Positions 36,181-44,617 of a DNA stretch of 64,000 nt are shown piece by piece. The notes under the pieces are model-generated. The model searched no databases. It was not told the DNA's origin and was given only the letters and a program-made list of their open reading frames with translations. The DNA is taken from positions 1,984,001 through 2,048,000 of the forward strand of contig NZ_CP088297.1 of the NCBI RefSeq assembly GCF_024666615.1, read 5' to 3'. The number at the start of each line of letters is the position of its first letter. Position 1 is the first letter of the stretch. Source of the stretch: Aquabacterium sp. J223 (lineage in GTDB: Bacteria; Pseudomonadota; Gammaproteobacteria; Burkholderiales; Burkholderiaceae_C). Both the position numbers and the translations under genes were made by a program.

Positions 36181-37488
36181 CTACTGCGGCTGCGAGACCA
36201 GCAGCGCGCCGCTGGTGCGGTTGCTGGTCGGGTCGACGACGATCAGGGCGCCGCCGATGCGGTTGTCCGCATAGGCTTCCACCGGCAGGGGCTGCTGCAC
36301 CTCCACCGTGACATGGCCGATGTCGTTGACCGCCAGTTCGTGCGCGTCGGTCTCGTCCAGGGTGTGGATGTCCAGGCGGTGGTCGATGCTGGCGATGCGC
36401 GCCTGCACCCAGCGGTTGCCATGGCGCACCCAGTACTTGCGGCCGACCACCGCGGGCTCGGTGTCCAGCCAGGCCAGCGTGGCGGTGAAGCGCTGTGTGC
36501 TCTTCAGCGCCTCGGGGGTGCCGATCCAGTCGCCGCGCGACACGTCGAGCTGGCGGTCCAGCACCAGGCCGGCGGACTGGCCGGCCTCGGCCTTCGCCAC
36601 CACTTCGCCCGCACGGCGCACCTCGGCCACCACCGCCCGCTGGCCGCTGGGGAAGAGCTGCACCGCATCGCCGGCCTTCACCTGCCCATGCGCGATGCGG
36701 CCCCACAGCGTGCGCGGCTGGTTGCCGGTGCCTTCGCCTTCACGGGCGACGTACTGCACCGGCAGCAGCAGGTCGCCCTGAGTGCGCTCCTGCGTGGCGG
36801 GCAGGGTGTGCAGCAGCTGCAGCAGCGAGGGGCCGTGGTACCAGGGCGCGTCCAGCGGCTGGGTGACGTTGTCGCCGCGCAGGGCGGAGACCGGCACGAT
36901 GCCCGCCACCTGGATGCCGGCGGCGGCGGCGAAGGTGCGCAGCGCCTGGCCCACCGCCTCGTAGGCTGCGCCGGCGTCGTCCACCGCGTCGATCTTGTTG
37001 ATGGCGAAGAGGATGCTCGGCACGCGCAGCAGCTGCGCCAGCAGCGCATGGCGCCGGGTCTGGGGCAGCAGTTGCACCTCGGCCGCCCGCCAGTCGATCT
37101 TGGTGATGTCGACCAGCACCACCGCGGCGTCGCTGCCGGCGGCTGCGGTCACCATGTTGCGGGTGTACTGCTCATGGCCGGGGGCGTCGGCGATGATGAA
37201 CTTGCGCGTCTTGGTGGCGAAGTAGCGGTACGCCACGTCGATGGTGATGCCCTGCTCGCGCTCGGCCTCCAGGCCGTCGGTCAGCAGCGACAGGTCGATC
37301 GGCTCGCCGGCGGCGCGCTTGGCCAGCGTGTCGAGCTGGTCGGCCAGGATGGCCTGGCTCTCGAACAGCAGGCGTCCGATGAGCGTGCTCTTGCCGTCGT
37401 CGACGCTGCCGCAGGTGAGGAAGCGCAGGGCGCGGTGGTCGTCGACGGCGCCGGTGATGGTCTCGTGGTTCTTCGGCACGGCGGACAT
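36181..37488 (-). CDS. cysN: Sulfate adenylyltransferase subunit 1 (GTPase)
   Basis: This is the regulatory GTPase subunit of ATP sulfurylase, which with CysD makes adenylylsulfate. The 435 residues include the G1 loop GSVDDGKSTLIGRLL, the switch REQGITIDVAYRYF, DAPGHEQYTRNM (G3) and NKIDAVD (G4), then the EF-Tu-like beta barrels. No APS-kinase (CysC) domain is fused, consistent with direct APS reduction. ATG 37488 shares one base with the cysD stop. Confidence 0.96.
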   Translation of the reverse strand: MSAVPKNHETITGAVDDHRALRFLTCGSVDDGKSTLIGRLLFESQAILADQLDTLAKRAAGEPIDLSLLTDGLEAEREQGITIDVAYRYFATKTRKFIIADAPGHEQYTRNMVTAAAGSDAAVVLVDITKIDWRAAEVQLLPQTRRHALLAQLLRVPSILFAINKIDAVDDAGAAYEAVGQALRTFAAAAGIQVAGIVPVSALRGDNVTQPLDAPWYHGPSLLQLLHTLPATQERTQGDLLLPVQYVAREGEGTGNQPRTLWGRIAHGQVKAGDAVQLFPSGQRAVVAEVRRAGEVVAKAEAGQSAGLVLDRQLDVSRGDWIGTPEALKSTQRFTATLAWLDTEPAVVGRKYWVRHGNRWVQARIASIDHRLDIHTLDETDAHELAVNDIGHVTVEVQQPLPVEAYADNRIGGALIVVDPTSNRTSGALLVSQPQ

Positions 37489-38447
37489 CAGAAATAACCT
37501 TCCTTCTTGCGGCGTTCCATCGACGCGTCGGACGTGCGGTCGTCCATGCGGGTGGCGCCGCGCTCGCTCACCGTCACGGTCAGCGTCTCGGCCACGATGG
37601 CGGCGGCGCTGTCGGCGTCGCTTTCCACCGGGCAGGTGCAGGTCATGTCGCCGACGGTGCGAAAGCGCACCGGCACCCGTTCGACGGTCTCGCCGGCCTC
37701 GGGCGGCGTGACCTCGGTCACCGGCACCAGCAAGCCCTTGCGCCGCACCACCTCGCGCTCGTGCTTGAAGTAGAGGCTGGGCAGCGGGATGTTCTCGCGG
37801 GCGATGTACAGCCAGACGTCGAGCTCGGTCCAGTTGCTGATCGGGAAGGCGCGGAAGTGCTCGCCGGGGCGGATGCGGGTGTTGAACAGCGTCCACAGCT
37901 CGGGCCGCTGCTCCTTCGGCTGCCATTGGCCGAAGCTGTCGCGGTGGCTGAAGATGCGCTCCTTGGCGCGCGCCTTCTCCTCGTCGCGGCGGGCGCCGCC
38001 GATCAGGCAGTCGAAGCGGTGCTCCTCGATGGTCTCCAGCAGGGTCACCGTCTGGTGGCCGTTGCGCGATTCCAGCGGATGGGCCAGGCGGATGGTGCCC
38101 TTCTTGATCGAGTCCTCGAGGTGGCCGACGACCAGCCGCTCGCCCATCTCGGCCACGCGGCGGTCGCGGAACTCGATGACCTCGGGGAAGTTGTGGCCGG
38201 TGTCCACGTGCACCAGCGGGAAGGGCAGCCGGCCCTTGAAGTCGTTGCCCGAGATCCTGGTCTTGAAGGCCTTCTCGGCCAGGCGCAGGACGACGCACGA
38301 GTCCTTGCCGCCGGAGAACAGCAGGGCGGGGCGCTCGAAGCTGGCGGCCACCTCGCGCAGGATGAAGATGGCTTCCTCTTCCAGCCAGTCGAGGTGCGAA
38401 TGGTCGAGCTGCGGCAGCAGCTGCTCAACGCTGGTGGCGGCGTTCAC
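37488..38447 (-). CDS. cysD: Sulfate adenylyltransferase subunit 2
   Basis: This is the catalytic subunit of ATP sulfurylase, 319 residues. The PP-loop LLFSGGKDSCVVLRLA binds ATP. VHVDTGHNFPE, ARRDEEKARAKERIFSHRD and FPISNWTELDVWLYI are diagnostic, as is the C-terminal ERRKKEGYF. Its start overlaps the cysH stop by four bases and its stop overlaps the cysN start, so the three are translationally coupled. Confidence 0.97.
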   Translation of the reverse strand: MNAATSVEQLLPQLDHSHLDWLEEEAIFILREVAASFERPALLFSGGKDSCVVLRLAEKAFKTRISGNDFKGRLPFPLVHVDTGHNFPEVIEFRDRRVAEMGERLVVGHLEDSIKKGTIRLAHPLESRNGHQTVTLLETIEEHRFDCLIGGARRDEEKARAKERIFSHRDSFGQWQPKEQRPELWTLFNTRIRPGEHFRAFPISNWTELDVWLYIARENIPLPSLYFKHEREVVRRKGLLVPVTEVTPPEAGETVERVPVRFRTVGDMTCTCPVESDADSAAAIVAETLTVTVSERGATRMDDRTSDASMERRKKEGYF

Positions 38448-39202
38448 GGTCGGGCTCCGATCATCGAGACGACGGGGTCGTCTTCTTCTTCCTCATGCTT
38501 GACGTGCAGGCCGCACTCCTTGCTGGACTCCTCCCACCACCAGCGGCCGGCGCGGAAGTCCTCGCCCACGGCGATGGCGCGCGTGCAGGGCGCGCAGCCG
38601 ATGCTGGGCATGAACTCGTCGTGCAGCGGGTTGTAGGGCACGTCGTGGGTGCGAACGTAGTGCCAGACGTCCGCCCAGCTCCAGTCGGCCAGCGGGTTGA
38701 CCTTGCTGCGGCCCTGGTCGTCGGGCTCGGTGAAGGGCACGTCGGCGCGGGCGCCGGACTGCTCGCGCCGCAGGCCGGTGACCCAGGCGCTGCGGCCGGC
38801 CAGCATGCGGGCCAGCGGCTCCAGCTTGCGGATGCCGCAGCAGGCCTTGCGCAGCTCGATGCTCTGGTACATCGCGTCCTCGCCATTGCGGGCGACGAAC
38901 TGGATCACGGCCTCGGCCACCGGCTTGAACACCTCCACCGTGCGACCGTAGCGCTGCTCGATGGCGGGGATCAGCGCCAGCGTCTGCGGGTGCAGCTTGC
39001 CGGTGTCCAGCGTGGCGATGGCGATGGGCAGGCCGTGGCGGGCGAGCAGGTCGGTCACGACCATGTCCTCCACGCCCAGGCTGGTCGACTGCACGATGCC
39101 GCCCGGGTGGCCGGCCGCGGCGTCGCGCAGCACTTCCACCGCGTGGGCGACGCGGTCGGCGAAACCCGCGGTCTCGCGGGCGTAGAGGGCAATCGCGCTC
39201 AT
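38444..39202 (-). CDS. cysH: Adenylyl-sulfate reductase (thioredoxin-dependent, iron-sulfur)
   Basis: The 252-residue enzyme reduces adenylylsulfate to sulfite. The sulfonucleotide-binding stretch IVQSTSLGVEDMVV and TLDTGKLHPQT is followed by the cysteine motifs KACCGIRK and GCAPCTRA, which bind a 4Fe-4S cluster and mark the APS-type enzyme rather than the PAPS-type of E. coli. The catalytic Cys is in SSKECGLH near the end. The absence of cysC in the operon agrees with this. A short GC-rich repeat lies between this gene and the DUF934 gene upstream. Confidence 0.94.
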   Translation of the reverse strand: MSAIALYARETAGFADRVAHAVEVLRDAAAGHPGGIVQSTSLGVEDMVVTDLLARHGLPIAIATLDTGKLHPQTLALIPAIEQRYGRTVEVFKPVAEAVIQFVARNGEDAMYQSIELRKACCGIRKLEPLARMLAGRSAWVTGLRREQSGARADVPFTEPDDQGRSKVNPLADWSWADVWHYVRTHDVPYNPLHDEFMPSIGCAPCTRAIAVGEDFRAGRWWWEESSKECGLHVKHEEEEDDPVVSMIGARP

Positions 39203-39223
39203 GCCGACCTCCGCAGAGCCGCC

Positions 39224-39260
39224 TCAAGCAGGTCGGACGCCCCCTCGGGGGGCAGCGAAC
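39224..39260. repeat. GC-rich intergenic element, copy B
   Basis: CAGGTCGGACGCCCCCTCGG and the following G-run form a short inverted repeat (CCCCCTCGGGGG) between the DUF934 gene and cysH. It is related to the elements at about 10161-10215 and 58736-58770. It could act as a processing or stability hairpin inside the cys transcript; no function is shown. Confidence 0.45.
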
Positions 39261-39282
39261 GAATGTGAGCGTGGGGGGCCGT

Positions 39283-39807
39283 TCATATCGCGGCCCCTGT
39301 CTGCACGAACTCGCGCTCCTCGCCCGCCGGCCGCGCGAACCACGGCCGCGGCTCGCGCACGTCGCCCTGGTAGTGGCCGGGGAAGAAGGCCAGCGCACGC
39401 TCGGCCGCCTCGCGCGACTGGTCGCCGCGCAGCACGGCGGTGTCGAAGCCGGTGCGCTGCATCAGCGGCAGCATGTCCACCAGCACCTCGCCGGTGGCGC
39501 GCACCTCGCCGGTGTAGCCGAAGCGCTCGCGCAGGAGGTGCGCCTGGCTGTAGGCCCGGCCGTCCACCCACTTGGGGAACTGCAGCGCGACCAGCTGCAG
39601 CCGCGGCAGGTCGGGCTCGAGTTGCTCGATGTCGGCGTCGTTGGGCACCGCCACGCCGGTGGGCAGGCTCGCCGGCCAGGTGGCGCGCACCGCGTGCCAC
39701 TGTTCGAGCGTCAGCAGGCGGTGCGACGCGGCCACCGGGTGCGGGGTCGGCCCGTCTTCGCCCAGGGGCATGTGCCAGGGGTCCTGGGCTTTGTCGATGA
39801 ACTTCAT
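39283..39807 (-). CDS. DUF934 protein, sulfite-reduction accessory
   Basis: The 174-residue cytoplasmic protein belongs to DUF934, a family always found beside cysI in Proteobacteria lacking cysJ and proposed to take part in sulfite reduction. Characteristic segments are VPNDADIEQLEPDLPRLQL, ALQFPKWVDGRAYSQAHLLR and VDMLPLMQRTGFDTAVLRGD. There are no cysteines for a cluster, so it is probably not itself an electron carrier. It lies 11 bases after cysI. Confidence 0.88.
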   Translation of the reverse strand: MKFIDKAQDPWHMPLGEDGPTPHPVAASHRLLTLEQWHAVRATWPASLPTGVAVPNDADIEQLEPDLPRLQLVALQFPKWVDGRAYSQAHLLRERFGYTGEVRATGEVLVDMLPLMQRTGFDTAVLRGDQSREAAERALAFFPGHYQGDVREPRPWFARPAGEEREFVQTGAAI

Positions 39808-39818
39808 GGAAGGGATCC

Positions 39819-41513
39819 TCAAGCCGCGGTGGCGTGACGCTGGGCGTCGGCGGCCTGCTTGAAGGGGGCGATGCCGGCCCGGCGCACGGTGTCGATGAAG
39901 CGCTCGCCGTGGTGGCGCTCGTGGCGGTAGGTGTCGATCAGCGCCTCGATGACGTCGGGCACTTCCTCGGCCGCGAAGGACGGGCCGATCACCTTGCCGG
40001 CGACGGCCTTGCCGCTGAGCGCGGAGCCGTCCGAGCCGGCCAGCGTGATCTGGTACCACTCGCTGCCGTCCTTGTCGACGCCGAGGATGCCGATGTGGCC
40101 GCTGTGGTGGTGGCCGCAGCTGTTGATGCAGCCGCTGATGTGCAGGTCGATGTCGCCGATGTCGTAGAGCTCGTCCAGGTCGTCGAAGCGCTCGGTGATG
40201 GCCTCGGCGATGGGGATGGACCGGGCGTTGGCCAGCGCGCAAAAGTCGCCGCCGGGGCACGCGATCATGTCGGTGAGGAAGCCGATGTTGGGCGTGGCGA
40301 AGCTGTTGTCGCGCGCGGCTTCCCACAAGGCGAAGAGGTCGGCCTCGCGCACCCAGGGCAGCAGCAGGTTCTGGTCGTGCGTGACGCGCAGCTCGCCGTG
40401 GCTGAAGCGGTCGGCGAGGTCGGCGGCCGCATCCATCTGCGCATCGGTGGCGTCGCCGGGCGCCTGGCCGGCGCGCTTCAGCGACAGCGTCACCGCCTTG
40501 TAGCCCGACAGGGCATGGCCATGCACGTTGCGCTCCAGCCAGCGGGTGAACGCGGCGGGTGCATCGGCCACCGGCAGCGGCGAGGCGGCATGCGGCTCCT
40601 CGTGCACGCCGGCGGGCCGTTGGAAGCAGGCGGCCACGCGGTCCAGTTCGGCCTGGGGGATCAGGTGGTCGCGACCGTGGGCGTCACGGTCGAGGATGCT
40701 GCGGAACTCCGCGTCCACCGCGTCGAAGAACTTCTGCCCCTCGGCCTTGACCAGGATCTTGATGCGCGCCTTGTACATGTTGTCGCGCCGGCCGTAGCGG
40801 TTGTAGACGCGCACGATGGCCTCGAGGTAGACGAGGATCTGCTGCCACGGCACGAAGTCGGCGATCTTGGCGGCGATCACCGGCGTGCGGCCCATGCCGC
40901 CGCCGACGAAGACCTCGAAGCCGACCTCGCCGGCCTCGTTGCGCTTGAGCGCCAGGCCGATGTCGTGCCAGCCGATGGCGGCACGGTCTTCCTTGGCACC
41001 GGTCACCGCGATCTTGAACTTGCGCGGCAGGAAGGCGAACTCCGGGTGCAGCGTGCTCCACTGGCGCAGGATCTCGCAGTAGGGGCGCGGGTCGACGATC
41101 TCGTCGGGTGCGACGCCGGCCAGGGCGTCGCTGGTGATGTTGCGGATGCAGTTGCCGCTGGTCTGGATGCCGTGCATGTCGACCTGGGCGAGCAGGTCCA
41201 TCACGTCGGCCGCCTTGGGCAGCGGGATCCAGTTGAACTGGCAGTTCTGGCGCGTGGTGAAGTGGCCGTAGCCACGGTCGAACTCGCGCGCAATGCGCGC
41301 CAGCTGGCGCAGCTGCCGGCTGGACAGCTCGCCGTACGGCACGGCGATGCGCAGCATCGGCGCATGGCGCTGGATGTACCAGCCGTTCTGCAGGCGTAGC
41401 GCGCGGAACTCCTCGTCGGGCAGCCGGCCGGCGAGGTGGCGGTCGAGCTGATCGCGAAACTGCGCCGCGCGGGCCTGGACGAACTGACGGTCGAACTCGG
41501 TGTACTGGTACAT
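39819..41513 (-). CDS. cysI: Assimilatory sulfite reductase hemoprotein (CysI / nitrite-sulfite reductase family)
   Basis: The 564-residue siroheme and 4Fe-4S enzyme reduces sulfite to sulfide with six electrons. Two ferredoxin-like half-domains alternate with siroheme-binding halves. The cluster cysteines are C419 and C425 (ACPGGDFCAL) and C462 and C466 (GCINSCGHHHSGH). GHFTTRQNCQFNWIPL and TSGNCIRNITSDALAGVAPDE are family blocks. No flavoprotein CysJ is nearby, so electrons probably come from ferredoxin. ATG 41513 (MYQYTEFDRQF) is preferred over an upstream in-frame start that would add 20 basic residues. It is the first gene of the cys operon. Confidence 0.95.
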   Translation of the reverse strand: MYQYTEFDRQFVQARAAQFRDQLDRHLAGRLPDEEFRALRLQNGWYIQRHAPMLRIAVPYGELSSRQLRQLARIAREFDRGYGHFTTRQNCQFNWIPLPKAADVMDLLAQVDMHGIQTSGNCIRNITSDALAGVAPDEIVDPRPYCEILRQWSTLHPEFAFLPRKFKIAVTGAKEDRAAIGWHDIGLALKRNEAGEVGFEVFVGGGMGRTPVIAAKIADFVPWQQILVYLEAIVRVYNRYGRRDNMYKARIKILVKAEGQKFFDAVDAEFRSILDRDAHGRDHLIPQAELDRVAACFQRPAGVHEEPHAASPLPVADAPAAFTRWLERNVHGHALSGYKAVTLSLKRAGQAPGDATDAQMDAAADLADRFSHGELRVTHDQNLLLPWVREADLFALWEAARDNSFATPNIGFLTDMIACPGGDFCALANARSIPIAEAITERFDDLDELYDIGDIDLHISGCINSCGHHHSGHIGILGVDKDGSEWYQITLAGSDGSALSGKAVAGKVIGPSFAAEEVPDVIEALIDTYRHERHHGERFIDTVRRAGIAPFKQAADAQRHATAA

Positions 41514-41619
41514 GCGGCGGTGTGGAAACGGCCGGCCCCGGCGCCTGGACGCGCAGCCTGGGAGCAGGCACACCGCGCCTGGCCCACCGGGGCCGAGGCC
41601 AGCACTGTAGGCGCCGGCC

Positions 41620-41666
41620 TTATGGTTGAGAACAACAGAGTAGTTGCTTATTTATTATCCGAGGCA
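41620..41666 (-). promoter_or_regulatory. Promoter region of the cys operon, candidate CysB site
   Basis: A strikingly AT-rich block (minus strand: AATAAATAAGCAACTACTCT, then GTTGTTCTCAACCATAAGG) stands about 110 bases before cysI in an otherwise about 70% GC region. AT-rich activator sites of this shape precede cys operons controlled by the LysR-type protein CysB. It also lies before the divergent patatin gene. Confidence 0.5.
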
Positions 41667-41726
41667 ATGAAGGATGCCGCTTCGACCGGGGCGAGCGCCG
41701 CTGGCGCTGCCAGGGTTGCGACCCCG

Positions 41727-42647
41727 ATGTCGCGCCGAACCGCGGCCGCCGGCCTCCTGGTGCTGGCCGCCGGCTGCACCACCGCGCCGAACCCGCCGCC
41801 GGTGGTCGCCGTGCCACCGCCCGTCCCGCCGGTCGCTCCGCCGACGCGTCCACCCCGGTTCGGACTGGCGCTGGGCGGTGGCGCCGCGCGCGGCTTCGCC
41901 CACATCGGCGTGCTGCAGGTGCTGGAGGAGAACGGCCTGCGGCCGGCGCTGCTGGCCGGCACCTCCGCCGGCAGCCTGGTCGCCGCGCTGTACGCCTCGG
42001 GCCACAGCGCGGCCGAACTGGGCCGGCTGGCCGAGTCGCTCGACGAGGGCGTGTTCGCCGACTGGGCGTACCCGGGCCGTGGCCTGATCCGCGGCGAGGC
42101 GTTGGCGCGCTTCGTTCGCGAGCACACCGGCGGGCGGACGATCGAACAGCTGCCGCTGCCGCTGGGCATCGTCGCCACCGACCTGGACAGCGGCGAGGGG
42201 GTGCTCTTCCGGCGGGGCGACACCGGCCTGGCCGTGCGTGCCTCGAGCGCCGTGCCGGCGGTGTTCCAACCGGTGCGCATCGCAGGGCGCGAGTACGTCG
42301 ACGGCGGGCTGGCCTCGCCGGTGCCGGTGCGGCACGCGCGCCAGATGGGCGCCGAGGTGGTGCTGGCGGTGGACATCTCGCAGCCGCCCGAGGGCGCGGC
42401 CACCGGCGACGCGGTGCGACTGCTGCTGCAGACCTTCGCCATCATGGCCCGCAGCATCAACCGCTTCGAACTGCAGGAAGCGGACTTCGTGCTGCGCCCG
42501 CGGCTGCCGGGCGTGGCCGGCACCGATTTCACCGCCCGTCGGCGGGCGCTGGCAGCCGGCCGTGACGCCGCCCAGTCCGTGCTGCCGGCGCTGCGGCAGC
42601 GGCTGGCCACCGGAGTGCCCGACCGCGCAGCACCACCAGCGCCTTGA
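41727..42647 (+). CDS. Patatin-like phospholipase lipoprotein
   Basis: The 306-residue predicted lipoprotein has the signal TAAAGLLVLAAGC with the lipobox Cys at position 17, then a 25-residue proline/valine linker. The patatin domain has the oxyanion block ALGGGAARGFAHIGVLQ, nucleophile S80 in [12 protein letters not shown] and catalytic D192 in YVDGGLASPVPV. It resembles RssA/YchK esterases but is exported to the envelope. ATG 41727 was chosen because it places the signal peptide at the N-terminus; in-frame ATGs upstream (for example 41667) would bury it. Confidence 0.9.
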   Translation: MSRRTAAAGLLVLAAGCTTAPNPPPVVAVPPPVPPVAPPTRPPRFGLALGGGAARGFAHIGVLQVLEENGLRPALLAGTSAGSLVAALYASGHSAAELGRLAESLDEGVFADWAYPGRGLIRGEALARFVREHTGGRTIEQLPLPLGIVATDLDSGEGVLFRRGDTGLAVRASSAVPAVFQPVRIAGREYVDGGLASPVPVRHARQMGAEVVLAVDISQPPEGAATGDAVRLLLQTFAIMARSINRFELQEADFVLRPRLPGVAGTDFTARRRALAAGRDAAQSVLPALRQRLATGVPDRAAPPAP

Positions 42648-42669
42648 ACAGCGGCGTCACCCAAAAGAA

Positions 42670-42766
42670 CGGCCCGGGAGGGCCCGGGCCGAAGGTACCT
42701 GGAAATCTGCATTTCGGAGGTACCGAGGAGACAACCTACAGAGAACCACCGCGGCACCGCCGCGGT
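42670..42766. other. Cluster of three strong stem-loops, unexplained
   Basis: Between the patatin and phasin genes stand: CGGCCCGGG-AGGG-CCCGGGCCG (42670-42691, perfect); an interrupted stem bounded by GGTACC at 42694 and 42719 with GAAAT/ATTTC inside; and ACCGCGGC-ACC-GCCGCGGT (42748-42766, perfect). No T-run follows any of them. A GAGGAGACAACC purine block sits between the second and third. The set may be a two-way terminator for the converging genes or part of a small RNA. Confidence 0.55.
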
Positions 42767-42828
42767 GAATCGCATAGATCGTGGCCGCCGCCGGAAAGTT
42801 CAACCGCCGGCGTGGCCAGGGCGCGGCC

Positions 42829-43404
42829 TCAGGCGGCGGCGACCGTGCGCTTGACCGACTTCGGCGCCACCTGGGCGACCTGCTGGGAGGCCTTGACCGC
42901 GCTGGTGGTCACGGCCTGAAGGTTGGCTTCGGCGACGTCGACGGCTTGCTTGGCGGCCTTCTGGGCGGTCTCGAATGCGTTGTTGGCAGCGGCGATGGCC
43001 GACTTCATCAGCGCGACGGCGTTCTCGGTGCCGGCGGGCGCGTTCTTCGAGGCGCTGTCCACCAGCGCGGCGAACTTGGCCTGCAGCTCGGCCATCTTCG
43101 ATTCGGCGACCTTCACGACTTCCGCGTTGGTGGCGCTGGTGATCTCGTACAGGTGACGGCCGTAGGCGGCGACCTTCTCGGCGGAGGGCTGCAGCAGGCC
43201 GGCGTTCAGCGCCACCAGTTCCTGGGCGTCCTTGACCGACAGGGCGGCTTGGGTGGTCTCGGCGACTTCGCTCAGGGCGGTCTTGGCGGCCTGGAGGTTG
43301 AGCTCGATCACCTTCTCGACGCCTTCGAAGGCCTTGTGGGTGAGACCGAAGAAGGTCTCGACGTTGGTCTTGTGGGTGGCGATGACTTGGTCGGGGGTCA
43401 GCAT
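42829..43404 (-). CDS. phaP: Phasin (polyhydroxyalkanoate granule-associated protein)
   Basis: The 191-residue helical, Ala/Lys-rich protein coats storage granules. [20 protein letters not shown] and [21 protein letters not shown] are the phasin_2 signature of Burkholderiales; the middle has regular amphipathic heptads and the end ([19 protein letters not shown]) is basic. AAGGAG seven bases before ATG 43404 decides the start. No PHA synthase is in the window. Upstream, 43405-43639 holds its promoter region; nothing else was recognised there. Confidence 0.94.
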   Translation of the reverse strand: MLTPDQVIATHKTNVETFFGLTHKAFEGVEKVIELNLQAAKTALSEVAETTQAALSVKDAQELVALNAGLLQPSAEKVAAYGRHLYEITSATNAEVVKVAESKMAELQAKFAALVDSASKNAPAGTENAVALMKSAIAAANNAFETAQKAAKQAVDVAEANLQAVTTSAVKASQQVAQVAPKSVKRTVAAA

Positions 43405-43639
43405 GGAAAGCTCCTTTGAGGTGGTTCGGCCGATGGCCCGGCCGTCGGGATCGAGGCACTGCAGACTTTGTTGCGCTGCAGCATGCGTCGAATTATGGGG
43501 AGGGTCGACCCGTGCCGCAAGCGGTTTGTTGCGTTGCAGCAATCTTTAGGGGTCTGCCTCTAGGGGGACGGCTCCACCGCGTGGCGGCCGGGGGTCCGAC
43601 CCGCAGCGCGGGTTGGGGGCGACTGGCCAGAATCGCCGG

Positions 43640-44596
43640 ATGCAGGTCTTCTACGCCGACCAGTTCGTCCTGCCCCTGCCGGAGGGGCACCGCTTCCCGA
43701 TGCCGAAGTACGCCCTGCTGCGCGCCCGGCTGCAGGGCGAGCCGGGCTTCCGACTGCGCGAGGCGCTGCCGGCCAGCGAAGGTGAACTGGCGCTGGTGCA
43801 CACCCCGCACTACGTGACGTCGGTGCTGGAGGGCCGCCTCAGCGCCGTGGAGCAGCGCGAGATCGGTTTCCCCTGGTCGCCGGCGATGGCAGAGCGGGCC
43901 CGGCGTTCGGTGGGCGCCACGGTGTCGGCGGCGCGGGCCGCGCGCGACGAGGGCGTGGCGGCCAACCTGGCGGGCGGCACCCACCATGCCAAGGCCGGTG
44001 CCGGCAGCGGCTACTGCGTGTTCAACGACGTGGCCGTCGCCGCCCGGCTGATGCAGGCCGAATCGCACCGGGCGCGCCGCGGGCTGCTGAGGGTGGCGGT
44101 GATCGACCTCGACGTGCACCAGGGCAACGGCACGGCCGAGATCTTCGGGGACGACCCCACCGTGTTCACCCTGTCGCTGCACGGCGAGCGCAACTTCCCC
44201 TTCCGCAAGGCACGCAGCGACCTCGACGTGGAACTGCCGGACGGCTGCGACGACGCGCGCTACCTGTCGGCGCTGGACGACGCCCTGCAGCGGCTGTGGC
44301 ACCACCACGCGGACCGGCCGCCGGGGCTGGTGTTTTTCCTGGCGGGGGCCGATCCGCACGAGGACGACCGCCTCGGCCGGCTCAAGCTGACCGCCGACGG
44401 CCTGGCCGAACGAGACCGGCGGGTGTTCGAGGCCTGCGAGCGGCGCGGCATCCCGCTGGTGATCACCATGGCGGGCGGCTACGGCCGCGACCTGGAGGCC
44501 ATGGTGGCGCTGCAGCACCGCACCCTGCTGCAGGGCCTCGCGAGCTGGCGTCGTTGGCGTGAACGTGGACTGAACGCAGCGCAGAATCGCAACTGA
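43640..44596 (+). CDS. Histone-deacetylase-family amidohydrolase
   Basis: The 318-residue zinc hydrolase of the HDAC/acetoin-utilisation/APAH superfamily keeps the full metal and active-site set: [38 protein letters not shown] (Asp and His ligands) and [13 protein letters not shown] (Asp ligand). Bacterial members deacetylate polyamines, acetyl-lysine or acetoin-related substrates; this one cannot be assigned further. It lies 22 bases before the 2-hydroxyacid dehydrogenase gene, so co-transcription is likely. Confidence 0.92.
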   Translation: MQVFYADQFVLPLPEGHRFPMPKYALLRARLQGEPGFRLREALPASEGELALVHTPHYVTSVLEGRLSAVEQREIGFPWSPAMAERARRSVGATVSAARAARDEGVAANLAGGTHHAKAGAGSGYCVFNDVAVAARLMQAESHRARRGLLRVAVIDLDVHQGNGTAEIFGDDPTVFTLSLHGERNFPFRKARSDLDVELPDGCDDARYLSALDDALQRLWHHHADRPPGLVFFLAGADPHEDDRLGRLKLTADGLAERDRRVFEACERRGIPLVITMAGGYGRDLEAMVALQHRTLLQGLASWRRWRERGLNAAQNRN

Positions 44597-44617
44597 AGAA
44601 CAACCACAGGAGATTGC

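Noticed and set aside
42644-42919. A small open frame across the stem-loop cluster after the patatin gene
   Set aside because: It runs through the hairpins and into the antisense of the phasin gene, has no ribosome site at its start and no recognisable sequence.
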